Below are positions 16,970 through 25,289 of a stretch of 45,702 nt of DNA, one piece after another. The translations under genes were made by a program, and so were the position numbers. The stretch's first letter is position 1. Each line of letters begins with the position of its first letter. Source of the DNA: a virus. The notes beneath the pieces were generated by a model, which did no database searches, had not been told where the DNA came from, and saw only the letters and a program-made list of their open reading frames with translations. The stretch lies in the IMG/VR virus record IMGVR_UViG_3300020202_000025, positions 1 through 45,702 of that record. One strand, written 5' to 3'.

Positions 16970-18424
16970 ATGGCTGGCCCTTTCGATGTTGACCAGTATC
17001 TTGAGGACACTGCGGTGGACCTGTCAGCGCTATCGTACAGCGCTAACGGCGTGCGCCGACAGCCGATCAAGGACGAACTAGCCACCAAACTCCGGCAGGC
17101 TGTCACAGCCGTCTATGGGCCAGACTATCGCGTTGACATCATGTCTGCCGCACAGCCGTCAGGCCCGCGTGGCACCAAGGGCACGACCGGTTCGCGCAGG
17201 CACGGAACGGGCGTTGCTGCGGACGTGTGGGTCTATGCCCCCGATGGCCGTAGGCTGGCCGGCGACGAGCTGGTGCCGCTCTCTCAGCACTGGCTAGGGA
17301 CCAAGGCCGGCTCAGTCGGGTTCCCTGCTCGCGCGGGGCAGTCCCTCCACCTTGATCTCATTGGCGGCTCTGGCCCCGGCGCTGTCCCCCTAGGCAAAGG
17401 CGAGGGGCGTCTTTGGTACTATGGCACTCCGTCGCAATCCCAGCGCAGTGCACTGAACCAGTCGCTGACGAAAGGTACAACGCCGAAATACGCGGTTGCG
17501 CCAGAGACGGTCGCCAAAGGGCTGATACCGCCTTCAGGCATGATGACCGACCGGCCCATCCCCTCAGTCATGCCGCCCACGCTGCGGCAGGATTGGGCAA
17601 ACGCCAACGCTCCACGCCCGTCTGTTATCCCTGCCAGCCTGCGCGCACCGGCATCCACCGCGAGCCTGACCGCTCCGAGCATCCCTAGCGCATACGACAG
17701 CCCGTCAACGAAGCAGCAGGTGGCCTCGCTCTACGAGGGTATTTTGCCAGCCCGGAAGTCAGCGCTCCCTTCTTTCCCCGGCTCGTCCGTAGCGCCTCGC
17801 CTCGTCGGCAACACCGCCTTCACCGAGATGGGCGTGCCTGACACGACTAGCGGCTTCGTGCCGTTCAGCCCCACCAACCGCATGGGGACGCCGGGGCGCG
17901 GGGCGTTGCTCGATCAGGGCTCGTTCTCACCGGCTACGCGCAATCCGGTTCCTCAATCAACGCCAGCAGTAAGTGGCAACGCTAACGTTCTCGCTTCGCC
18001 TGGGGTGCGTGGGGGCGGCGCAGTCTCGCTTGCGCCTCGATCATCAGCGCCCATGCCCATGCCGCACAGCGCTCGGCCATTGCCGCCGCTGCCCACGTCC
18101 ATCCCGCAGACCGCTGCCGAGCACACTTGGGCCGGCACCAGCTTCGGCGTGCCCGTTGCTCCCGTACCAGCCACGCCGAGCGCACTAACCCAGCTCAAGC
18201 GCAACCTGCTGCAAGTGCCTGTCGTCCCGGCCCCGTACACACAGGCGCAGATTGCCCGCTCACGCATGCCAGCCTACCGACAGGCCCCCGTCCCGCTGCG
18301 CCTCGTCATTCCAAGCGCAAACCCGCGCCCACCCATCCCGCAAGTCTCACTGCTCGACCGCCTGACCGGAGCCGCCAACTCAGGTGGTTTCAACGGTTCT
18401 GGCGGCGGCGGCTCACTCGTTTAA
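16970..18424 (+). CDS. Virion-associated M15-like peptidase with long Pro/Ser-rich tail
   Basis: It encodes 484 residues. Residues about 30-160 form a D-Ala-D-Ala carboxypeptidase-like domain: RHGTGVAADV gives His78 and Asp85 of the HxxxxxxD zinc motif, and SLHLDL gives His127. Such domains cut peptidoglycan cross-links during infection. Residues 165-484 are low-complexity Pro/Ser/Ala/Thr, probably a flexible linker. Shine-Dalgarno GAGG lies 5 bases before the ATG. It follows the terminator at 16931. Confidence 0.68.
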   Translation: MAGPFDVDQYLEDTAVDLSALSYSANGVRRQPIKDELATKLRQAVTAVYGPDYRVDIMSAAQPSGPRGTKGTTGSRRHGTGVAADVWVYAPDGRRLAGDELVPLSQHWLGTKAGSVGFPARAGQSLHLDLIGGSGPGAVPLGKGEGRLWYYGTPSQSQRSALNQSLTKGTTPKYAVAPETVAKGLIPPSGMMTDRPIPSVMPPTLRQDWANANAPRPSVIPASLRAPASTASLTAPSIPSAYDSPSTKQQVASLYEGILPARKSALPSFPGSSVAPRLVGNTAFTEMGVPDTTSGFVPFSPTNRMGTPGRGALLDQGSFSPATRNPVPQSTPAVSGNANVLASPGVRGGGAVSLAPRSSAPMPMPHSARPLPPLPTSIPQTAAEHTWAGTSFGVPVAPVPATPSALTQLKRNLLQVPVVPAPYTQAQIARSRMPAYRQAPVPLRLVIPSANPRPPIPQVSLLDRLTGAANSGGFNGSGGGGSLV

Positions 18425-18436
18425 GGAGCCTCAAAG

Positions 18437-19669
18437 TTGGCTAAGAACGGCATCTACGATTACAGCACAACCCCCGCCAGCAATAGCGATATTGACGGGA
18501 CCGACAGCACCGGCGCTACCGGCAAGGTCAAGGACGGGGACAACTACGTCCGCTCCATGATGAGCCACCTGAAGGGCTTCGCCAACGACCTCGGCGGCGT
18601 CAACACGGTAGGCGGCACGGCGAACGCGATGACCGTCACGCTGGGGCAGACCGCTTCCGCGATTACAACCGGCATGCGGTTTCAGGCTGTTGTCGCGACG
18701 GCCAACACGACCACCACGCCAACGCTGACGATCACTCCGGCGACGGGCTCGGCCTTTGCGGCCAAGACCATCAAGAAATACGACACCTCTGGCGTACTCG
18801 TGGCGCTTCAGGCGAACGACAACGCGCCTGGCCTGCGCGAGTATGTCTACCTATCCGGGCCAGATTGCGTCGTTCTCCTCAACCCTGCACAGGAAGCCCG
18901 CTACGCCCCGGCGCATCTTTACGGGCTGACGATCTCCAACAATTCCGGGGATGCAACAAACGACATCGACATTACCGTTGGAGCCTGCCGGGACAGCACC
19001 GACATCGCCAACATTGACCTGCTTGCCGCGATCACCGGGAAGCAGTTGGATGCCGTTTGGGCTGTAGGCAGCAATGCTGGAATGCGCGCAAGCGGCGCAG
19101 TAATCGCGAACACCACCTATCATATCTTCATTATTAAGCGCCCGGATACAGGGGTGGTCGATGTGGCGGCTGACACCAGCGCTTCTGGTGCGAATATAGC
19201 GGCCAACACCAACGCTGCCTATACGCTTCTCCGGCGCATCGGCTCAATCGTGCGGACGGGCGGGGCGATAAAGGCGTTCACCCAGACAGGGGATCACTTC
19301 TATTGGGACACGCCCGTACAAGACATAAACGCGGCCAACCCTGGCACGTCTGCCGTCACCCGAGTGTTGACACTGCCGGTTGGCATCAGGGTCAGAGCCA
19401 TAATGTCTATTGGTCTTGTGTCAACTACCACGAGCGTTAGCACGAGATACACCGTCAACGATCTTCGCGGCGCTGATTATTCGCCCAACGGCGCTCAGGA
19501 TATTCAGCTTACTAGCCAATCCACGGCTGGGACCTACGTTGCCTACGGCTACAAGGAGGCGTGGACCGACGCGAGCGCCCAGGTGCGCAGCCGGATAGAT
19601 CGCAGTGATGCTGCCACAAGTGCCCTGATCGTGACGCTGGGATGGGTTGACTACCGCAGCCGACATTGA
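18437..19669 (+). CDS. Tail fibre or tail appendage protein
   Basis: The 410-residue protein starts at TTG with a strong AAGGAG 8 bases upstream. Residues 1-75 are Asp/Gly/Thr-rich and resemble phage fibre N-termini (YDYSTTPASN, DGTDSTGATGKVKDGDNYVR, then a helical piece). The rest is Thr/Ala/Gly/Asn beta-rich sequence typical of trimeric fibres. Host-surface binding is inferred from this and from its place before the propeller tail protein. Confidence 0.7.
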   Translation: MAKNGIYDYSTTPASNSDIDGTDSTGATGKVKDGDNYVRSMMSHLKGFANDLGGVNTVGGTANAMTVTLGQTASAITTGMRFQAVVATANTTTTPTLTITPATGSAFAAKTIKKYDTSGVLVALQANDNAPGLREYVYLSGPDCVVLLNPAQEARYAPAHLYGLTISNNSGDATNDIDITVGACRDSTDIANIDLLAAITGKQLDAVWAVGSNAGMRASGAVIANTTYHIFIIKRPDTGVVDVAADTSASGANIAANTNAAYTLLRRIGSIVRTGGAIKAFTQTGDHFYWDTPVQDINAANPGTSAVTRVLTLPVGIRVRAIMSIGLVSTTTSVSTRYTVNDLRGADYSPNGAQDIQLTSQSTAGTYVAYGYKEAWTDASAQVRSRIDRSDAATSALIVTLGWVDYRSRH

Positions 19670-19687
19670 CGGGCGTAACGTCTTGAT

Positions 19688-19705
19688 ACATGAAGTAATT
19701 CATGT
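19688..19705 (+). promoter_or_regulatory. Inverted repeat over the start codon of the tail propeller gene
   Basis: The arms ACATGAA/TTCATGT form a perfect 7-bp stem with a 4-nt GTAA loop. The right arm contains the ATG at 19702, so the RNA hairpin could hide this start and favour the internal start at 19789. Confidence 0.45.
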
Positions 19706-20931
19706 GGCGCCCTTCCAGAAGACTGCTTCTTTCCTCAATTGCCGCCGCCTCCCTATGGCCGCGCGGCGCATTCTCATTGGAAGCGCGCATGTCTTACATC
19801 GGGTTCTATAACGGCAACAACGGCAGCGACGGGTACAATATCTACTCGGCGGCTGGTGCCAGCCCCACCGTATTTGGCCGCACAGGTATGGTGACCCCTC
19901 GCGCCGACTACGCGACAACGTACAAGGACAGCGGGGGGAAGGTTTGCCCATGCCCTGTGCTCGTAGGGGACGAAATCTACCTATACTATGAGGGCTATGA
20001 CGGCACCCGCTACCGGATATTTCTGGAGGTGTACGACCTTCACGGCAATCTCCGGTTCAAGCCAATCGAACCGCTCATCCTCGAAACCGACATTCCGGGG
20101 AGCCATTCTGTGCGAAGGCCGGAAGTCCTCTATGAACCCTGGGACATTGGCGCCGAGTTCAAAATGGTTGGCACGCGCGGCACCGTTCAAAAAGAGGGCT
20201 CGCATCTCTTTGCCGCTACATCCCGCGACGGCGCTACGTGGACGATACTGGGCGACATTCTCGCGACCCAGGGGACTGGCTGGGAAAGCAACTATATCGC
20301 CTGCACCGGCAGGCTTGTGAATGACGATGGTGTCTACCGGATTTTCTACGAGGGTCATGACGGGACGGTGTGGCGCGCAGGCGAAGCCATGAGCGCGATC
20401 TGGGCCGCAGGAATTTGGACGCGAAACCCCGCCAACCCGCTGTTGCAAGCGCGGGGTGGGTACAATATCGCTCTGACTGCCGACGCCCTGTCCGGTTCCA
20501 AGGTGCTGCGCGTCCCGGATTCGTCGCTGTTCGATGTCGGCGCCCCTGTGATGCTGCACCTCCCCACCGGCCAGAACAGCAACGAGATGCACATCGTTGC
20601 TGAGATTCCGGACGCGACGACCATCAAGATAAAGTTCGCTGTCCAAGGCGCCTATACAGTGGCCAGCGGCGCGGCATTGTCGCAGATACACTCGCGCTCT
20701 GTGTGCTTCTCCCAAGTCTGGAAGGAGGGTGGCAAGTGGCGGGCGATCTTTACGGCTTTCCAGTTCAGGCCGGGAAACTTCCTGCGGGAAACGACCGGCT
20801 ACGCGGAGGCCGCAGACCTCGCTAGCGGCTTCACCATCAAGCCGGATGTTTGGCCTCTCCCGCTCAATCTGAAGCAGACGACCGGGGGTCAGTTCTCGTC
20901 AGAGAACCTAAAGTTCGTCTTGGTCCCCTAG
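19702..20931 (+). CDS. Tail protein with GH43/GH32-like five-bladed beta-propeller
   Basis: It encodes 409 residues from 19702. Repeated strands such as EIYLYYEGYDG, SVRRPEVLYEP and VYRIFYEGHDGTVW resemble blades of five-bladed propeller glycosidases (GH43/GH32/GH130). Position after a fibre gene suggests a polysaccharide-binding or depolymerising tail component. Residues 1-27 look like a bacterial signal peptide (twin Arg, then Leu/Ala core), odd for a virion protein. An internal ATG at 19789 with GGAAG 5 bases upstream would give 380 residues without it. Catalytic acids cannot be assigned by eye. Confidence 0.62.
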   Translation: MWRPSRRLLLSSIAAASLWPRGAFSLEARMSYIGFYNGNNGSDGYNIYSAAGASPTVFGRTGMVTPRADYATTYKDSGGKVCPCPVLVGDEIYLYYEGYDGTRYRIFLEVYDLHGNLRFKPIEPLILETDIPGSHSVRRPEVLYEPWDIGAEFKMVGTRGTVQKEGSHLFAATSRDGATWTILGDILATQGTGWESNYIACTGRLVNDDGVYRIFYEGHDGTVWRAGEAMSAIWAAGIWTRNPANPLLQARGGYNIALTADALSGSKVLRVPDSSLFDVGAPVMLHLPTGQNSNEMHIVAEIPDATTIKIKFAVQGAYTVASGAALSQIHSRSVCFSQVWKEGGKWRAIFTAFQFRPGNFLRETTGYAEAADLASGFTIKPDVWPLPLNLKQTTGGQFSSENLKFVLVP

Positions 20932-20963
20932 CCGACCCCATCTGACATCAAGGAATACCGAGA

Positions 20964-21566
20964 ATGTCCCTGAAAGACATGATCGTCTCCCGCTGCAAGG
21001 CGGAGGGACTGCTGCGCAATGAGGCGGCATACGTCCTAGCGACCGCTGATTGGGAGACTGCCCATACCTTCGAGCCGGTGGAGGAAGCTTTCTACCTCGG
21101 GGATAAGGCGGAGGCGTATCGCAAGAAGCTCCGCTACTACCCGTGGCATGGCAGAGGTCTGGTCCAGCTCACGTGGGAAGACAACTACATCAAGGCCGGG
21201 TGGAAGATCGGGGCGAACCTGACCAAGAACCCAGACGCGGCGATGGAGCCAAAGAACGCCGTTGCCATCCTGGTTCTCGGAATGAAAGAGGGCTGGTTCA
21301 CCGGGGCTAAGCTCTCCGACTATTTCGACCTCAAGCGCTCTGAGTTCATTGGCGCTCGCAAGATCGTCAATGGGCGCGACAAGGCTCAAGAAATCGCCAG
21401 CCTAGCCATGAAATACAACGCTGAGCTTAAAGCCGCTGGCTACGGTCTCACCACACCATCAAAGCCGTCTTTGCCTCCTACGGAGAAGCCTGGAGAGAAT
21501 GGCGGGTGGTTGGCTGTGCTCGTGCGGCTGCTGGTCGAGTTCTTCAAGAGGCTTGGGAAGAAGTAG
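20964..21566 (+). CDS. Endolysin, GH19 (chitinase-like) lysozyme
   Basis: The 200-residue muramidase-type enzyme cleaves peptidoglycan glycan strands. Residues 28-35 contain DWETAHTF with the probable catalytic Glu31. Residues 62-71 contain GRGLVQLTW, the GH19 signature. The C-terminus (about 180-200) is a short amphipathic basic helix ending FFKRLGKK, which could engage membrane or lipopolysaccharide. There is no N-terminal signal, so release depends on holin. AAGGA lies 9 bases before the ATG. Confidence 0.85.
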   Translation: MSLKDMIVSRCKAEGLLRNEAAYVLATADWETAHTFEPVEEAFYLGDKAEAYRKKLRYYPWHGRGLVQLTWEDNYIKAGWKIGANLTKNPDAAMEPKNAVAILVLGMKEGWFTGAKLSDYFDLKRSEFIGARKIVNGRDKAQEIASLAMKYNAELKAAGYGLTTPSKPSLPPTEKPGENGGWLAVLVRLLVEFFKRLGKK

Positions 21567-21677
21567 CTGGCGGGACACGTGGTCTCGTGTCGGCTGCACA
21601 TCACATGCAGCGGGTTGACCCGCCGCCAGCCCAAGAAATCTAGCACAAATTGTTGAATCTGCAAAGGAAATCATGCT

Positions 21678-21836
21678 ATGATCTACCTGATCTTAGGCGT
21701 CGTTCTCGCGGCCGCTGTCGCGTGGTTCTTCTACCCAGCCGCTCGTCCGAAAATCGCTTGGGTAGTCGTCGGCGTTGCTGGCTGGCTCACCGTCGCCCTT
21801 GACTGGATCGTCAAGGCTGTAGGCGGAGGTGCGTGA
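21678..21836 (+). CDS. Small two-span membrane protein, holin candidate
   Basis: It encodes 52 residues with AAGGA 9 bases upstream. Residues 2-19 and about 26-46 are hydrophobic and separated by a short basic turn (ARPK), giving two predicted spans. It follows endolysin and overlaps the next membrane-protein gene by one base. Holin or antiholin role is inferred from size and place. Confidence 0.65.
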   Translation: MIYLILGVVLAAAVAWFFYPAARPKIAWVVVGVAGWLTVALDWIVKAVGGGA

Positions 21837-22033
21837 TGCTGCCTCGTTTCCTCAAGCCCTACGGCAAGGCCGTGGTGGCAGTCGGCGGCGTCGGCCTGCT
21901 GATCTGGCTCAACGCGGCTGACATTCGCATTCCCGGCATTGACACGCTGGTCATGGAACTGATCGTCGGGGCGCTTACTGCCTTTGGCGTCTATCAGGTC
22001 CGCAACGCTCCGACCGGGCCGGTGAAGAAATGA
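21836..22033 (+). CDS. Holin-like membrane protein
   Basis: The 65-residue protein begins at an ATG sharing its A with the upstream TGA. Residues 11-28 and 36-55 are hydrophobic, with a charged ADIRIPGID link and a basic C-terminus (GPVKK). This two-helix plan and the LIVGALTAFGVYQVRN segment resemble class II phage holins. A GTG one codon earlier is possible. Confidence 0.68.
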   Translation: MLPRFLKPYGKAVVAVGGVGLLIWLNAADIRIPGIDTLVMELIVGALTAFGVYQVRNAPTGPVKK

Positions 22034-22368
22034 AGTGCCTGTTCAATCCCGGCCAGTGCTTCGCTGACGGCGTTGACAGCCTGCTCTCGATATTTCCGTT
22101 CGGGGCCTATGGCGTTGTATTCATCGCCGCGCTCATCATCGGGGCAATCCTCGGCAAGTGGGGCGTTGCTGCTCTCATCGCTGCAATCGTTGCGGTGAAG
22201 GTTGGTTCCAGTCGCAATACCCCAGAGCCGGATTGGGAAACAGGGGAGGCGCGGGAGACATTCACGGCAGGCAAGCCCGTCTTCCAGTTTGACGTTCCCA
22301 GAAAGCCCAAGCGCACCGCAAAGCGTACACCAGTTAAGCCGTATGAGCCGCCAAAGGGGCTGACTTAG
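22030..22368 (+). CDS. Membrane protein of the lysis module
   Basis: It encodes 112 residues from an ATGA overlap. Residues 20-58 form two close hydrophobic spans. The C-terminal half is soluble, Pro/Lys-rich and ends with a basic tail. It could be a third lysis protein, such as an antiholin or spanin-like linker, but no lipobox or spanin coiled coil is seen. Function is uncertain. Confidence 0.6.
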   Translation: MKCLFNPGQCFADGVDSLLSIFPFGAYGVVFIAALIIGAILGKWGVAALIAAIVAVKVGSSRNTPEPDWETGEARETFTAGKPVFQFDVPRKPKRTAKRTPVKPYEPPKGLT

Positions 22369-22476
22369 ACGCTGGTTAGGGGTCGCATACCGTCATTGAC
22401 ATCTGCGGTTTTCGGTCGAGCGCCCTTCTAGGGAGCACCCACCCCGTCAGCCCCAGAACCATAGCAAATTTCAGCA

Positions 22477-22508
22477 GCCCCAGCAAGCGTTTGCGCACTT
22501 GCCGGGGC
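22477..22508 (+). other. Structured RNA hairpin in the 22369-22580 gap
   Basis: The stem GCCCC-A-GCAAG pairs with CTTGC-C-GGGGC around one A-C mismatch, with a further CG/CG pair in the loop. The surrounding 212-base gap has no convincing gene. A weaker GCGCCCTTCTAGGGAGC-like hairpin lies near 22420. It may be an attenuator or mRNA 3' end after the lysis genes, though there is no long T tract. Confidence 0.5.
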
Positions 22509-22545
22509 CTAGTCCTCCCCTGATTTTCCCAGGAGCCGACCGACC

Positions 22546-22584
22546 ATGAGCCTATCAACACAAAAGTTTCGAGGCCATGAATGA
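22546..22584 (+). CDS. Possible 12-residue leader peptide
   Basis: An ATG at 22546 has AGGAG about 10 bases upstream and reads 12 codons to a TGA at 22582-22584, which overlaps the ATG of the next gene at 22581. This good ribosome site would deliver ribosomes by coupling to the downstream gene, which lacks its own clear Shine-Dalgarno. The peptide itself may be irrelevant. Confidence 0.35.
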   Translation: MSLSTQKFRGHE

Positions 22585-22832
22585 GCGGCTTCACAAATGA
22601 GCAACTTAATCAGCTCCGCGCAGTATTCCGGGAAGAGCTTGCCGACGCAGGATTGCGCATCGACGGCGCCGATCATGTGGACGAGGCACGCAGGGACTTC
22701 ATGTTTCTTCGCTCACTCCGCAAGGGGGTCAACGGCACGGCGTCAAAGATCGGATGGACGGTGATAGCCGCAATCCTGGGGGCGCTCATCTGGATCGTCA
22801 CGAATGGGTTGAATTTCTGGAAGGGGCACTAG
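22581..22832 (+). CDS. Small C-terminal membrane-anchored protein
   Basis: It encodes 83 residues. Residues 1-50 are charged and helical (HVDEARRDFMFLRSLRKG). Residues about 57-76 form one hydrophobic span. The plan resembles small phage membrane proteins found next to lysis cassettes (XhlA- or DUF6127-like in form). The stop TAG is followed directly by the next ATG. Confidence 0.6.
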   Translation: MSGFTNEQLNQLRAVFREELADAGLRIDGADHVDEARRDFMFLRSLRKGVNGTASKIGWTVIAAILGALIWIVTNGLNFWKGH

Positions 22833-23972
22833 ATGCCCACCCCGTCGCTCTCCCCAGAACTCATGCGGGAAGCGGTCGAAGCCTTCAAGGCAAATGGGTT
22901 CGACAAAACCGCCGCAGCTCGCGCGCTCAACCTTCCTCCCGGCACATTCAATCATCGCTACAAGAAGGGCATCGCTGCCGGGTTCGATGATGCGATAGTT
23001 GCCCAAGCCCCTGCCGGGCACGTCATCAAGGGCGTTTCGACGCTGGTCGATGGCGACGGGCAAGTGATCCAGCAATGGATCAAGACCCGCACCGATCAAC
23101 TCCCCCTCGAAGACATCATAGAGGCCGTGCAGGGCGCTCTAGAGGCCCACAGCGGGCATTCCGCACCCATCCTGCCACCCGATCACGCCGAACCGGAACT
23201 GGTGACAGTGTACCCCCTAGCCGACTGGCATATAGGCTTGCTGGCATGGGGTAGGGAGACTGGCGAGGACTGGGACTTAGCCATAGCCCAAGACGTGATC
23301 CGCAGGGCCATGACGCGGCTGGTGGGCGGCACCCCGAACTCATCCCATGCCGTGATCCTGGGGCTGGGCGATCTCCTCCACAGCGACGGCTACGAAGGCG
23401 TAACGGCCAGATCAAAGAACCGGCTGGACGTTGACGGGCGCTGGCCCAAGGTGCTGCGCGTTGCGGTCGAACTGGTAATCTACACCATCGACCTTGCGCT
23501 GCAGAAGCACGAAAGCGTGCTGGTGCGGCTTATCCCCGGCAACCATGACGACCAGTCGGCCATCGCCGTCTCGCTCGCCCTCGCCATGTTCTACAGCAAC
23601 AACCCGCGCGTGACCGTGGACGATGATCCGGGCCCGTTCTGGTGGTGGCGCTGGGGCAAGGTGTTCCTCGGGGCCGCTCACGGCGATCAAGCCAAAATGG
23701 CTCAACTGCCGCTCATCATGGCTGGCGACCGCCCGGAGGACTGGGGCGCGTCCGAATACCGGATGATCCTTACAGGTCACATTCACCACCGCGAAAAGCT
23801 CAACGCCAACGAGTTCGGCGGCGTGGACGTAGAGAGCTTCAACACCCCTGTTTCCAAAGACGCCTACCACCACCGCAAAGCCTACCGGGCGAAGCGTTCC
23901 GTTCACGCCCTGACGTTCCACAATGTCGATGGTGAGATTACCCGCAACCGCGTGTCAATCGTTACGCGCTAA
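22833..23972 (+). CDS. HTH-metallophosphoesterase fusion
   Basis: The 379-residue protein has an N-terminal helix-turn-helix of about 50 residues (FDKTAAARALNLPPGTFNHR), a linker, and a calcineurin-like phosphoesterase. Metal motifs are in order: ADWHIG near 130, GDLLHSD near 178, IPGNHDD near 233, AAHGDQ near 284 and LTGHIHHR near 314. The full set suggests an active phosphodiesterase or nuclease. The HTH suggests DNA targeting. Known phage relatives lack defined roles. It begins directly after the membrane-protein gene. Confidence 0.8.
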   Translation: MPTPSLSPELMREAVEAFKANGFDKTAAARALNLPPGTFNHRYKKGIAAGFDDAIVAQAPAGHVIKGVSTLVDGDGQVIQQWIKTRTDQLPLEDIIEAVQGALEAHSGHSAPILPPDHAEPELVTVYPLADWHIGLLAWGRETGEDWDLAIAQDVIRRAMTRLVGGTPNSSHAVILGLGDLLHSDGYEGVTARSKNRLDVDGRWPKVLRVAVELVIYTIDLALQKHESVLVRLIPGNHDDQSAIAVSLALAMFYSNNPRVTVDDDPGPFWWWRWGKVFLGAAHGDQAKMAQLPLIMAGDRPEDWGASEYRMILTGHIHHREKLNANEFGGVDVESFNTPVSKDAYHHRKAYRAKRSVHALTFHNVDGEITRNRVSIVTR

Positions 23973-23993
23973 CCCCCGAAAGGCTACCCCATC

Positions 23994-24647
23994 ATGTCCC
24001 TCAAATGGCTCGGCATTGCCGGGGCTGTCATCGTTGCCGTGCTCGCTTTAACGTGGCAGGCGTCAGGCAATATCCCAACCAAGTTCATGGGCGAGGCGTC
24101 CACCTTCAAAACCGCTACTCCCCACGTGGCGCTCAAGAGCGGCCTTGGCAGTGGGTCCGGCGTCCATATCGGCAACGGCTACATCGTCTCTGCTGCCCAC
24201 GTTGTCGGCACGGCCACCCAGATGGTACTGACCGACTCGGAAAAGCGCTCCACGCCAGCGACAGTGCTCAGGGTAAACAAAGAGTACGACATCGCCCTCC
24301 TGCACGTTGAGAGCATGCACTTCCATTACACCGCCACAGCCCCGCTCAACTGCGCGCCCAACTATGTCGGCCAGAAAGTCATCGCCTACGGCAATCCAAT
24401 GGGAATTGAGTTCCTGTATACCAGGGGCGAGGTCAACGGCGCTTCTCGCAAGCACATGATCTGGAAAGAGGTGGTCCCGCTGGATGGCACCATCGTCTAT
24501 GGGCAGTCGGGCGGCGGCGTCATTGACAGCGTGGACGGTTCGGTTGTCGGCATTACCGTTGGGCTGGTGCCTACGCCTTACGGGATCGCGGCAATCGGCT
24601 TTGCCGTGCCGGCGAGGGTCGTGTGCCATCTGCTGGGGCGTGCCTGA
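23994..24647 (+). CDS. Trypsin-like (Deg-type) serine protease with signal anchor
   Basis: It encodes 217 residues. Residues 5-22 are a hydrophobic signal or anchor. The chymotrypsin-fold triad is complete: His69 in SAAHVV, Asp99 in EYDIALL and Ser172 in GQSGGG. There is no PDZ domain, so it is shorter than DegP. It would act in the periplasm, either in the envelope during late infection or on host targets. It follows the phosphoesterase and overlaps the next ATG. Cellular substrate is unknown. Confidence 0.8.
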   Translation: MSLKWLGIAGAVIVAVLALTWQASGNIPTKFMGEASTFKTATPHVALKSGLGSGSGVHIGNGYIVSAAHVVGTATQMVLTDSEKRSTPATVLRVNKEYDIALLHVESMHFHYTATAPLNCAPNYVGQKVIAYGNPMGIEFLYTRGEVNGASRKHMIWKEVVPLDGTIVYGQSGGGVIDSVDGSVVGITVGLVPTPYGIAAIGFAVPARVVCHLLGRA

Positions 24648-24892
24648 TGCGCAGCGTCGAAGGCAAAAGCTGGGCTCTCCATCACGAGGAAGGCGAGTTC
24701 TACATAGAGGTATCGTGCGTCATTGACGGAGAGGCTTTCGCTGTGCGGACGCCCTGTGGGGATGGACGATACCTTGCAGAGATCGTGGTGGAGCGGATCG
24801 TTGCCCCAGCTATAGCTTCAAGGCCGCTTGATATGCATCAGTTCGAGTTGGGGCCAGCGCATCCGGGCGGGGAAGATATACGTATCGACTAG
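24647..24892 (+). CDS. Hypothetical protein at the end of the late block
   Basis: The 81-residue acidic mixed alpha/beta protein starts at an ATG sharing a base with the protease TGA. Its TAG stop forms the palindrome CTAG (24889-24892), which also holds the TAG stop of the convergent minus-strand gene. Thus the two opposite transcripts meet without an intergenic terminator. No family is recognised. Confidence 0.6.
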   Translation: MRSVEGKSWALHHEEGEFYIEVSCVIDGEAFAVRTPCGDGRYLAEIVVERIVAPAIASRPLDMHQFELGPAHPGGEDIRID

Positions 24893-25188
24893 TGCTTGGG
24901 GTCCGGCGAACCGATTGCCTCGATCTCAGCGAGCAGTAGTTCGCGAGCATTGGCACTGTCTTGCCCCGGCGGGTTTGGCAGAGGCATCCAGTGGGTGATG
25001 CCCCCGCTTTCGTATCCGAACTCGTCTGAGTGCGGCCCATACTCCCCGTCTACCTGCACCGGCCTAACGTAGGCTCCGCTCGGTTCTCTCGACGCGTAGC
25101 AAACATCCATCTTCCGGGCGCGCGCGTCCCAAGCCAGAAACTCGCTCAAGTCTGTCGGGCACGTCTCAATTGGCTGCCACTCGCTCAT
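24889..25188 (-). CDS. DUF551-like protein
   Basis: It encodes 99 residues, beginning MSEWQPIETCP and containing THWMPLPNPP near residue 75, the two hallmarks of DUF551 phage proteins. Function of the family is unknown. It is the last gene of the early-left operon and starts in an ATGA overlap with the microprotein gene upstream. A longer reading from 25296 is a shadow of the upstream gene. Confidence 0.75.
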   Translation of the reverse strand: MSEWQPIETCPTDLSEFLAWDARARKMDVCYASREPSGAYVRPVQVDGEYGPHSDEFGYESGGITHWMPLPNPPGQDSANARELLLAEIEAIGSPDPKH

Positions 25189-25289
25189 GCGCACATCCAC
25201 ATGGCTAGGGTCAGCGCGACGAATGGAAGCGCCGCCATCCACCAAATCCATAACGTCAACGCCCGCTCGTTCGGTTCGTACTCGCTCAT
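25185..25289 (-). CDS. Single-span membrane microprotein
   Basis: This encodes 34 residues. A polar start (MSEYEPNE) is followed by a Trp/Leu/Ala-rich span from about residue 11 to 33. It is joined at both ends by 4-bp ATGA overlaps to the genes at 25286 and 24889, which supports its reality despite its length. Function is unknown. Confidence 0.6.
   Translation of the reverse strand: MSEYEPNERALTLWIWWMAALPFVALTLAMWMCA

Noticed and set aside
21660-21683. Sigma70 promoter TTGAAT-N18-TATGAT before the holin candidate
   Set aside because: The would-be -10 box overlaps the start codon of the gene it should serve, and the spacer is long.
22376-22594. 72-codon minus frame in the 22369-22580 gap
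   Set aside because: It starts inside the next gene, has no ribosome site and no neighbour on its strand. Retained only as a note.
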